Assembly (NCBI GenBank): GCA_028875175.1
Contig: JAPPFO010000009.1
Coordinates: forward strand, 7,937-21,978
Source: Chloroflexota bacterium
GTDB lineage: Bacteria > Chloroflexota > UBA11872
Length of the DNA stretch: 14,042 bases
Direction of reading: 5' to 3'
Position numbers and translations under genes: made by a program. Positions 7,156-13,868 of this stretch are shown in pieces. Position 1 is the first letter of the stretch; each line of letters begins with the position of its first letter. The notes beneath the pieces were generated by a model. It did no database searches. It was not told where the DNA came from and saw nothing but the letters and a program-made list of their open reading frames with translations.

Positions 7156-7884
7156 GTGACAAAAGTCGCATCGCAACAGACCCGGGTGTACCTGGATGAG
7201 TTCGACCTGTCGGGCGACCTCAACTCCAGCGCACTAGACCTGAGAAACGAACTGGCGAACGTGACCACGTTTGCCGACAGCGGCCCACGACGGGTCGAAG
7301 GCAACTACGACACCACGCATCAGCACACCGGGTTCTTCGACGGCGCCGGCGATGGCATCGATGACGCCGTCTTCGCGGCGCTGGGATCCGACGACGATCA
7401 CTGCCTGGCGCAGCTCTTCGGGGGCGACACCGAGGGCGCGGTCGGCTACGAGTCCGTGGTGCGGATCGAGCGCCAGCCGCGGGTCGCGCGCGTCGGCGAG
7501 GCGGTATCGCTGAGCTTTGACGCAGCCGGATCAAATGGCACAGCGCGCGCTGTCGTGGTGCGCAACGGCTCGATCAGCGGCGTCGACACCGGCACGGGGC
7601 ACGATCTGGGCGCCACGTCCGCCGGCCAGACCCTGGTGGCGACGGCCCGAGTGGTCAGCGGCACCTTCACCAACCTGGCCCTCGACATCCAGCAGTCCAG
7701 CGATGACGGGTCGACCGATCCGTACGCCAACGTGAACGGTCTGGCCTTCACGTTCAGCGAGCCCGGGGTTTCGCGCAAGACCATCAGCGCGGCCACCGAG
7801 GCCTGGAAGCGCGTGCGCGTAACCGCCTTTGCGGGAACCAGCGCGCAGCTGCTGGTAACCATCGGCGTGCTGCAAGGCGCATAG
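7156..7884 (+). CDS. Phage tail tube (major tail) protein
   Basis: This 242-aa protein resembles tail tube proteins of actinobacterial siphophages: VYLDEFDLSGDLNSSALDL (11-29), TTF (37-39) and DTTHQHTGFFDG (51-62) follow the family's N-terminal tube-fold pattern. The C-terminal half (about 155-240, TLVATARVV...LALDIQQSSDDG...WKRVRVTAF) is a beta-sandwich-like domain frequently attached to these proteins. The frame opens at a GTG at 7093, but I chose the GTG at 7156 because AAGGAAA (7138-7144) precedes it by 11 bp and tube proteins usually start with a short MTK-type sequence directly before the first strand. It polymerises as hexameric rings around the tape measure. A strong hairpin follows 23 bp after the stop, consistent with an abundant structural product ending its own transcript. 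Confidence 0.8.
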   Translation: MTKVASQQTRVYLDEFDLSGDLNSSALDLRNELANVTTFADSGPRRVEGNYDTTHQHTGFFDGAGDGIDDAVFAALGSDDDHCLAQLFGGDTEGAVGYESVVRIERQPRVARVGEAVSLSFDAAGSNGTARAVVVRNGSISGVDTGTGHDLGATSAGQTLVATARVVSGTFTNLALDIQQSSDDGSTDPYANVNGLAFTFSEPGVSRKTISAATEAWKRVRVTAFAGTSAQLLVTIGVLQGA

Positions 7885-7907
7885 CCGCCAGCCCGGCCCG
7901 CCACTCC

Positions 7908-7940
7908 CGAACCCGGCGCGGGTCGAGCGCGCCGGGTTCG
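7908..7940 (+). terminator. Terminator-like hairpin after the tail tube gene
   Basis: Two exactly complementary 13-bp arms (7908-7920 and 7928-7940, core AACCCGGCGCG) flank a 7-nt loop. The position, 23 bp after the tail tube stop, fits transcription termination. The following tract (TCACGTTTGATG) has only three Ts in a row, so it may be a weak or factor-assisted terminator, or mainly an mRNA-stabilising hairpin. Confidence 0.6.
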
Positions 7941-8020
7941 TCACGTTTGATGCCAGTGGCGGCTGCGTACGCTACAAATGGCTGTCAGGCGCGACAGGGC
8001 ACAAAGGGAGTCTGGGAGCC

Positions 8021-9640
8021 ATGCCGCTACGACCGGGGACTTGGCGGCTGCGCGTGGCCCGGCGGACGCCCATTGGCCTCGCCCTTGCCGTTGGGCTGTT
8101 CAGCATCGGAATTGCTGCACTGATCGCTCTGGCATTCGCCGTCAAGAGCATTACGACCCCTGCCTGCGAGGCAGCGAAGCCGGCACAGCCGGACTTTGAG
8201 GCGGTGCCGTTTGCCTTCGACCCGGAAGTGCGCGCCCTAGCCTTTGGACAGGCTCTCGTCGACCAAGACTACCGGCGCGCTTACGAGATGCTGGCCCCGG
8301 AGCACTTGCCCGTTGACTCAATCTGCAAACTCGACTTGGAAAGCTATAGGTCGCTGACCGGCGATTCAGCGAGTGTCGTCTTGGTAACTCCACAGGGACT
8401 GCCAGTGAATGGCCAAGAAGGCATGAGCAAAGACACGGCCTCAACTCCGGCGCTCGGTTTCGCACCTGCTTACGACGGGATCGAGGTGGTCATCCGGCTG
8501 GCGCCGCACCAGCCGTCGGCCAAGACGGTGACCTACCTCAGGCTAACGTTGCTGCGCGACGGTCGTGTATCGCGTGGCGCGCTCCTTGAGGCTCTGATCA
8601 CGCTAGGTCCGGTGGAGGAGTTTCCGCCACCGCCTTACGCGGATCTGGAGGCATTCGAAGAGATTGAGGTCGTGGTGGGACAGGCACCCTCGGCCCTCGG
8701 CGGCACGCTGACAATGCCACGCGGTCCGGGGCCTTTCCCCGCTGTGGTTCTGGTGCATGGGAGCGGCTATCCCGATCGTGACAGTACAGCTGGCGCACTC
8801 AAGCCGAACCGCGACGTGGCGTGGGGACTGGCAAGTCAAGGGGTGGCGGTGCTGCGCCACGACAAGCGCACGCTACCGTATGCGCTGGCCATCGCGCGCC
8901 AGCGCGACTTCACCCTTAATGATGCGCTGGTTGACGACGCATTGGCCGCCGTGGCGCTGCTACGTCAGACACCGCGGATTGATCCGACGCGCATTTTCGT
9001 GCTGGGGAGCAGTTTGGGTGGCTTTGCAGCGCCGCGCATCGCACAGCGCGATCCGACGATTGCAGGCCTGATCATCGAGTCGGCGCCGAGCGGGAGCTTC
9101 TGGGACGGACTTGTGCAAAACGCTCTGCGAAGATCCCAAGCGGACGGGAAGGTGTCCGAGCTCGAGCAGCGTCAGATCGACATCGTCAGAGCGTACGTGG
9201 AAACGATTGAGGCGCTGATAAACGATGGAATCCCGCCGTCCGACATGACCGTGCGCCCTGACTACTTCCTAGACCTTGCGGAATACCGGCCGGAAATCGT
9301 CGCGCAGGATGTGCCGATTCCGATGCTGGTGCTACACGGCAATCTCGACGGTGTACTCACGCAATCCGATTCAGCAGGCTGGACTCAGAGCCTCCGCCGG
9401 CACCGGGATGTTGTATTTCACCTTTATCGCGAGCATATGCACGGCCTTTTCGATCGGCGCACAGTGAGCGGCTCCGACCTCCGCCCTGCCGGTCACGTCA
9501 GCGCGCAGGTTGTGGACGACATCGCACGTTGGATTGCGGGGGAACGACCGGATCAGGTGTGTGTGGACCTACAAGCTTGGTTTGAGGGCTGCCGTGGCGG
9601 ACCGAAGGCGACATTCCGAGGGCTCGATTCCGGCTCATGA
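8021..9640 (+). CDS. Membrane-anchored alpha/beta hydrolase with N-terminal DUF3887-like domain
   Basis: This 539-aa protein has one N-terminal transmembrane helix (about 18-41, inside the basic start RVARR), so the rest is probably outside the membrane. Residues about 70-195 (ALAFGQALVDQDYRRAYEML...) look like the NTF2-like DUF3887 domain that often precedes this hydrolase type. The catalytic domain (about 215-508) shows the oxyanion-hole VVLVHGSG (242-249), DKRT (281-284), nucleophile Ser331 in GSSLGG, acid Asp443 in LHGNLDG and base His474 in HMHGLF: a complete triad of a serine esterase or peptidase-like enzyme. The substrate is unknown. The RBS AAGGGAG is 10 bp before the ATG. It lies between tail tube and tape measure genes yet resembles a cellular enzyme, not a phage structural protein. 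Its codon use seems less biased to G/C at third positions than that of the flanking tail genes. Confidence 0.88.
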   Translation: MPLRPGTWRLRVARRTPIGLALAVGLFSIGIAALIALAFAVKSITTPACEAAKPAQPDFEAVPFAFDPEVRALAFGQALVDQDYRRAYEMLAPEHLPVDSICKLDLESYRSLTGDSASVVLVTPQGLPVNGQEGMSKDTASTPALGFAPAYDGIEVVIRLAPHQPSAKTVTYLRLTLLRDGRVSRGALLEALITLGPVEEFPPPPYADLEAFEEIEVVVGQAPSALGGTLTMPRGPGPFPAVVLVHGSGYPDRDSTAGALKPNRDVAWGLASQGVAVLRHDKRTLPYALAIARQRDFTLNDALVDDALAAVALLRQTPRIDPTRIFVLGSSLGGFAAPRIAQRDPTIAGLIIESAPSGSFWDGLVQNALRRSQADGKVSELEQRQIDIVRAYVETIEALINDGIPPSDMTVRPDYFLDLAEYRPEIVAQDVPIPMLVLHGNLDGVLTQSDSAGWTQSLRRHRDVVFHLYREHMHGLFDRRTVSGSDLRPAGHVSAQVVDDIARWIAGERPDQVCVDLQAWFEGCRGGPKATFRGLDSGS

Positions 9641-9654
9641 CGCGCAGTCCGACG

Positions 9655-9747
9655 ATGCGAGTCCCCACCCCACTGGTAGCCACGGTCCGGCACTGGGCGG
9701 TCAAGCGATTGGAAACCCTGCTTCGGGCACTTGACGCCATACCCTGA
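9655..9747 (+). CDS. Possible 30-aa amphipathic peptide or gene remnant
   Basis: A short ATG frame of 30 codons starts 15 bp after the hydrolase stop. It reads as a single basic amphipathic helix (VATVRHWAVKRLETLLRALD) ending in AIP. No clear ribosome-binding site precedes it, and the -35 element of the next promoter lies inside it. It could be a small protein, the end of a deleted gene, or chance; I do not recognise a family. Confidence 0.2.
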   Translation: MRVPTPLVATVRHWAVKRLETLLRALDAIP

Positions 9748-9758
9748 GTGTGTACAAT
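9731..9758 (+). promoter_or_regulatory. Second sigma70-like promoter, upstream of the tape-measure operon
   Basis: TTGACG (9731-9736) and TACAAT (9753-9758) are separated by 16 bp, the same spacing as the promoter at 6246. The -10 is preceded by TGTG, giving an extended -10 element. The expected start near 9765 leaves a leader of about 250 bases before the tape-measure ATG. It should drive the tape-measure, hub and fibre genes independently of the tube genes. Confidence 0.6.
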
Positions 9759-10016
9759 AGATCGCGAACTTCGCGTGGGTGTTGTCGAGACCCATGCGTA
9801 TGGCCAGCCCTCTCCGAGCGCCTCCGAGCTGCCTACGAAAAGGCAGACAGCACAGCGTGTGCGACCTTGACCGGAAGACGCAGGTGGCGTCACGTGAGAT
9901 TGATCCAGATGTAGCCAGTGCCCTAAGACGCGGCCTGACGGCCGGGCATCATGGCCCCTGCGATCGGACTGGACCCCCAGTGATTGCTCGCGGACATGCG
10001 GGCAAGGACTGGTTTC

Positions 10017-11159
10017 ATGGCTGAGCGATCCAACGCCGCCTCCCATCCGGCGTTTCAGACGGACCAGCGCAATCCGCTGCATGATCCCGCCTGGGGTGAA
10101 TTGGAACGAGGCTCCCTAGTACCTGTCGACGATGGGCGGGATGACCTCACGGCCTGGAAGCTTCGCGGGCAGGCGGTGAGAGAAAAAGAACAGGCTGCTC
10201 GGGCTATTGCGGAAGCAAGGATCTTCCTGCAAGGGATGGAAGCCTACGGTTCGCTCGACGACGAGAACGACCGCCGGATGGATATCTCTTTTCTTCCCGA
10301 TGGTGAGCCTAGGTCCGCGAGCGAAGCCATCGCAACAGCAATGACGCAGGAGTTCTTCGCGAGGACTGAGGACATGTTTCATGTTAGAGACCTCGCGAAG
10401 TCGTACCAGGACTACGCAAAGTCCTCAGCAGAGAGCCTTGATCTAACGACGGCGTCGAAGGAACGTGCCCTCAAAGGCACGCAGCAACTGACGGACAGCG
10501 ATGCTGAACTCGCCGATGCGGGCGCTCAGGTTAATGCGGTGATCAGTACCACGACATCGGAGACCGAAGCCATGAGTGCGGCGTTTGCCGTAGCGTCGGG
10601 CGAGCGGCTGCCGGAACTGATCGGGCAGATGGGGACCCTGGAAGACCGGACCTTGGCGGCCGTGAATGCGTTCAGCCAACTTGCTGCCGCGCCCGGTGCG
10701 CCAACTCGAGCTGGTGGAGTGTCCAGCGGCGGGCGAAGCGCTCGAACCCGTCAGGCGGAAGTGCAAGCGTTCCTCGACACTCCGCCGCCATCGAATTTGG
10801 CGGAGATCTTCCTCGACCAATTCAAGCAGGGCCACGACATGTCGGGGTTCCGGGATGCGGACCACTGGTGGGAAGCGCACCTGAAGCATGTGGCGCAGCT
10901 GAAAGCCGCCGGCCACGCCTTTGCGCAGGGCACGTCGTTCGCACCGGGCGGGATGGCGCTGGTGGGGGAGATGGGGCCGGAGTTGGTGAATTTGCCGCGC
11001 GGCTCGCAGGTGATCCCGAACCCGCGATTGGGCAGTGAGGTGACCGTGAACGTAACCGTGGAAGGCAGCGTGGTGGCGGAACGCGACCTGGCGCAACGCA
11101 TCCGGCAGGAGCTGATCCGCACCAGCCGCCGCACCGTGGACCTGGGGTTTGTGGCATGA
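10017..11159 (+). CDS. Short tape-measure-like tail protein
   Basis: This 380-aa protein ends with the hallmark of siphophage tape-measure proteins: SFAPGGMALVGEMGPELVNL (307-326), then PRGSQVIPN, then VTVNVTVEG...RDLAQRIRQELIR (342-368). The tape measure sets tail length and fills the tube. The N-terminal 220 residues are hydrophilic, mostly helical and rich in Ala, Glu and Asp, and I do not recognise them. There is no transmembrane region and no repeated heptads, and the length is far below the usual 600-2000 residues. I chose the ATG at 10017 because AAGGA sits 8 bp upstream; the frame opens at a TTG at 9984. The first two thirds use more A/T-ending and AGG/AGA codons than the last third, suggesting a junction near residues 225-240. 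It overlaps the next gene by 4 bp (ATGA). Confidence 0.7.
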   Translation: MAERSNAASHPAFQTDQRNPLHDPAWGELERGSLVPVDDGRDDLTAWKLRGQAVREKEQAARAIAEARIFLQGMEAYGSLDDENDRRMDISFLPDGEPRSASEAIATAMTQEFFARTEDMFHVRDLAKSYQDYAKSSAESLDLTTASKERALKGTQQLTDSDAELADAGAQVNAVISTTTSETEAMSAAFAVASGERLPELIGQMGTLEDRTLAAVNAFSQLAAAPGAPTRAGGVSSGGRSARTRQAEVQAFLDTPPPSNLAEIFLDQFKQGHDMSGFRDADHWWEAHLKHVAQLKAAGHAFAQGTSFAPGGMALVGEMGPELVNLPRGSQVIPNPRLGSEVTVNVTVEGSVVAERDLAQRIRQELIRTSRRTVDLGFVA

Positions 11160-13033
11160 GCGACTTTCCATCCCTTACCTGCCGCATCGCGTTCGACTCG
11201 AATGCCCTGGATCCGAATCCAACCTGGACCGATGTGTCGGCGGACGTGCTGAAGTTCTCGATCCGGCGCGGCCGTCAGTTCGAGCTTGACCGGATCGAAC
11301 CGGGCCAGGCGTTCGTCACGCTACGGAACCTGGATGGCGCCTACTGGCCGGATAAGACGGACAGCCCGCACCACCCCGAGGTCAAGCCGGGCAAGCGACT
11401 GGAGCTGGCGACCGCGTCGTTCCAGAACGTGATCCAGGCCGACGAACCCGACGGCTACTGGCGGCTGGACGAAACCGGCGGTCAGGCCCAGGACAGCAGC
11501 GCCAACGCCAACCACTCGACGAATGTGGACGCGGCCGAGCAGGGGCAGCCCGGTCTGCTGGCAGGCAACCCCGCTACGCAGGGCGCCTATGCGTTTGCCG
11601 GCCGAGCGCAGTCCGTTGCAATCCCGGCCAATCCCGCGGTTGCCAACATCTGGGACGGCGGCGGTTGCCTGGTGTTCGTGGCGAGTCCGCTCAAGGACTT
11701 CCATGGGTCGCGGAAGGTCGTGGCCAAATCCTCCGGCTGGCATGTATCGGCAACCGAACGCTCCGGCGATTGGTTTCATCTGCTCCTGCAGGTCGGCTTC
11801 AGCGGACGCGACGGCCAATGGCGCACCACAAGCCGCGCGCTGAGGGCGAACGCTCGAAACGTCATTTCGATTCACTACAACAGCGACTCCCCGGACCATG
11901 ACCCGACGGTCCACGTCAACGGCACGGCCGTGGCGATGCGTCGAGAGACCTCACCCAGCGGCGTGCGCGATGACGACAGCCAGCATGCGCTGCGACTGGG
12001 CGGCGACGGCGACCGTCTTGCGTTCCGGGGCCGCCTGCAAGACGTTGCGGTCTTCAAGACGGACCCGGGCAGCGCCCGGTCCGCGGCGTGGGCGCGGACG
12101 GCGGCGGCACCGTCCCAGGGCTATTGGCTGTTCACGGGCTTCATCGAGTCCTGGGACTACCGGTTCCTGGACGGCGCGCTGGGCGGGCAGTCCGCGCCGG
12201 TGGTTGAGCTCACCACTATTGACGGCCTGAAGAACCTGAGGAACGTCAAGCTGGACGATGTCGACTATCCGCAGGAGCAGGCCGGAGCGCGGATTGGACG
12301 CGTGCTGGATGCCCTGGGATGGCCGGCGGCGGACCGAGACCTCGATCCGGGCCAGACAGCCATCCAGGCGGCGACCGACCTGACGAACGAAACGGCCCTG
12401 AGCCACCTGGACAAGGTGCTGTTTTCGGAACTTGGCGCGCTGTTCGTTGACAGCCGGAATGCCATGACCTTCCAGGAGCGCTATAGCCGACTACAAGATC
12501 CATTCAACGTCAGCCAGGCGACTTATGGCGACGGCCCCGGGGCGCGCAGCTATGTGGGCATTGAACTGGAACAGACCGACCAGAACGTCTACAACGACGT
12601 GCGGATCGAGCCCAAGGACGGGACAGAACAAATCTCCGTCGATGAGACCTCCCAGACGGCATACGGCCGGCGGACCCTGACCCGTTCGAACCTGTTGATG
12701 ACGCGGGACACCGAAGCCAAGGACCAGGCCGACATCCTGCTGAGCCGGTTCAAGGACCCGGCGCTGCGGCTGCGGTCGATTTCGGTCCGCCCGCAGCGTG
12801 ATCCCGCAGCGCTCTTTCCCGACGTGTTGGGGTTCGACCTGAGCACGCGGATCAAGGTGCAGCTCGGCGCCTCGGGGCTCGACGCGGACCATCACATCGA
12901 GGGCGTGGAGCACGACATGCGGATGGAACCAAGGCTGTGGGAAACCCGCTGGTGGTTGAGCCGGGCCGGAACGCACGCCTTCTGGACATTGGGCGTTTCG
13001 AAACTTGGAACGGAGACGCGGCTGGGCTTCTAG
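11156..13033 (+). CDS. Tail hub/minor tail protein with inserted LamG-like domain
   Basis: This 625-aa protein matches the minor tail (distal tail or hub) proteins of actinobacterial siphophages. The N-terminal part has VLKFSIRRGRQFELDRIEPG (31-50), TLRNLDGAYWP (55-65) and HPEVKPGKRLEL (73-84). The same fold resumes at YWLFTGFIESWDYRF (323-337) and VVELTTIDGLKNL (349-361), continuing to an alpha/beta domain with RIGRVLDALGWP (379-390). Between the two halves, about residues 91-312 form a concanavalin/LamG-like jelly roll, starting EPDGYWRLDETGG (97-109) and ending RLAFRGRLQDVAVF (287-300). LamG-like domains bind glycans, so this may be a receptor-binding insert at the tail tip. It starts within the stop of the tape-measure gene (ATGA overlap), so the two are translationally coupled. 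Confidence 0.8.
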   Translation: MSDFPSLTCRIAFDSNALDPNPTWTDVSADVLKFSIRRGRQFELDRIEPGQAFVTLRNLDGAYWPDKTDSPHHPEVKPGKRLELATASFQNVIQADEPDGYWRLDETGGQAQDSSANANHSTNVDAAEQGQPGLLAGNPATQGAYAFAGRAQSVAIPANPAVANIWDGGGCLVFVASPLKDFHGSRKVVAKSSGWHVSATERSGDWFHLLLQVGFSGRDGQWRTTSRALRANARNVISIHYNSDSPDHDPTVHVNGTAVAMRRETSPSGVRDDDSQHALRLGGDGDRLAFRGRLQDVAVFKTDPGSARSAAWARTAAAPSQGYWLFTGFIESWDYRFLDGALGGQSAPVVELTTIDGLKNLRNVKLDDVDYPQEQAGARIGRVLDALGWPAADRDLDPGQTAIQAATDLTNETALSHLDKVLFSELGALFVDSRNAMTFQERYSRLQDPFNVSQATYGDGPGARSYVGIELEQTDQNVYNDVRIEPKDGTEQISVDETSQTAYGRRTLTRSNLLMTRDTEAKDQADILLSRFKDPALRLRSISVRPQRDPAALFPDVLGFDLSTRIKVQLGASGLDADHHIEGVEHDMRMEPRLWETRWWLSRAGTHAFWTLGVSKLGTETRLGF

Positions 13034-13083
13034 ATCAGACCCAGTCCAACGCAACACGCGAGCGCCCCGAGCGCCGGACGACG

Positions 13084-13266
13084 ATGGGGTGCAACGTGCA
13101 GAGAAAGATCAAGACGGCCCGACGGGCCTTCAAGGCGGCGGTGCGGAGCCTCACCCGGTGCTGGACCGCGCTCGTATCGCGGCTCGATAGCGCCGTGCGC
13201 GGCTGGCGTTTGGGCGAGTCCCAGGCGGACAGCCGGAACTCCACCAGCGAACGCGAGGCGGCGTAA
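13084..13266 (+). CDS. Small basic protein of the tail operon, unknown
   Basis: This 60-aa protein lies between the hub and fibre genes. The first 40 residues are strongly basic and form likely amphipathic helices (RKIKTARRAFKAAVRSLTRC, 7-26; WTALVSRLDSAVRGWRLGE, 27-45). The tail is polar. There are two cysteines (3 and 26) and no transmembrane stretch. I do not recognise it. The stop overlaps the start of the next gene (TAATG), which supports a real coupled gene. The frame is open upstream, but the ATG at 13084 is the first good start after the hub stop (50-bp gap). Its RBS is poor (GGACGACG). It could be a small structural or chaperone component. Confidence 0.5.
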   Translation: MGCNVQRKIKTARRAFKAAVRSLTRCWTALVSRLDSAVRGWRLGESQADSRNSTSEREAA

Positions 13267-13868
13267 TGGCCTGGACAAACCCGCTGACGTGGGAAACCGA
13301 GCAGGTCGTTAGCGCCTCCGACCTGAACACCCACCTCCGCGACAACCTGAAGTACCTGAAGGGCCGTGCCCTGGCGCAGTTTGACGCCACTGGGCTGCGG
13401 CCGGCGATTTCCGCGATCAGCGGGAGCGGCAACGAGCCCCTGGGACCGGAACTTGACACCGACCTGACCAATCACGTGGCCTACCGCCTGAAGTTCGACG
13501 ACTCGCGAATCGAACGGGCCTTCGGGCTCTTTGCCGCCCCCGCCGACCTGGTGGGCGGCGCAAGCGTGATCTGGCGTATCTATTGGAAAACGTCACAGAC
13601 CACCGGCGATTGCCGCTGGGGCGTTGCCATGAAGGCCGTTGCCCACGACGAGGCATGGCAGGCCGCGACAGTCGGAAGTGCGACACATGTGCAAGGGACC
13701 GCGACAACTACCGCGGGCGACTTGATCCGCACGGACCTCACGATGAGTTCGCCCGGGATTGCGTCGAATGACCTGGTAATCGTGCGGCTTGAGCGTGAAG
13801 GCGACCACACCGACGACACCTTGACCGGCGACGCCGAACTGGTGTTTCTGCAAGGGGAGGTTGGCTGA
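13266..13868 (+). CDS. Tail fibre/appendage protein
   Basis: This 200-aa protein opens with AWTNPLTWETEQVVSASDLN followed by THLRDNLKYLKG. This N-terminal motif (NPxTW...G/E-x-V...A-x-x-LN-x-HLRDN) is widespread at the start of phage tail-fibre and baseplate-appendage proteins, where it likely attaches the protein to the tail tip. The rest (about 40-200) is predicted beta-rich, with alternating hydrophobic strands such as ASVIWRIYWKTS (98-109) and DLVIVRLERE (168-177). It probably forms a trimeric surface knob; the receptor is unknown. It begins in the stop of the preceding small gene (TAATG) with GAGG 7 bp upstream, and ends in an overlap with the next gene. Confidence 0.75.
   Translation: MAWTNPLTWETEQVVSASDLNTHLRDNLKYLKGRALAQFDATGLRPAISAISGSGNEPLGPELDTDLTNHVAYRLKFDDSRIERAFGLFAAPADLVGGASVIWRIYWKTSQTTGDCRWGVAMKAVAHDEAWQAATVGSATHVQGTATTTAGDLIRTDLTMSSPGIASNDLVIVRLEREGDHTDDTLTGDAELVFLQGEVG

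Larger units (their letters stand above)
9641..10016. other. 376-bp interval between hydrolase and tape-measure genes
   Basis: There is no gene here that I can support firmly. The interval holds a strong promoter (listed separately), a tandem 10-bp repeat unit (CTCCGAGC at 9812-9819 and 9822-9829), and broken open frames. One frame (about 9798-9860) reads WPALSERLRAAYEKADSTA before a stop at about 9900. Another, from the ATG at 9794, runs 76 codons to 10024, overlapping the tape-measure start. Siphophages place tail-assembly chaperones here, so these may be degraded remnants, but the sequence does not prove it. Confidence 0.4.

Noticed and set aside
7947..7978. Possible promoter TTGATG ... 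TACAAA before the hydrolase gene
   Set aside because: The spacer would be 20 bp, too long for a normal sigma70 promoter, and the -35 is imperfect. The hydrolase may use read-through past the hairpin or an unrecognised promoter.
9779..10024. 81-codon frame upstream of and overlapping the tape-measure gene
   Set aside because: Pro/Arg/His-rich, without a ribosome-binding site or recognisable fold; described as part of the intergenic interval instead.
10443..11171. 242-codon minus-strand frame opposite the tape-measure gene
   Set aside because: The plus strand carries clear tape-measure motifs and coupled overlaps; the minus frame shows no family signal and no ribosome-binding site.
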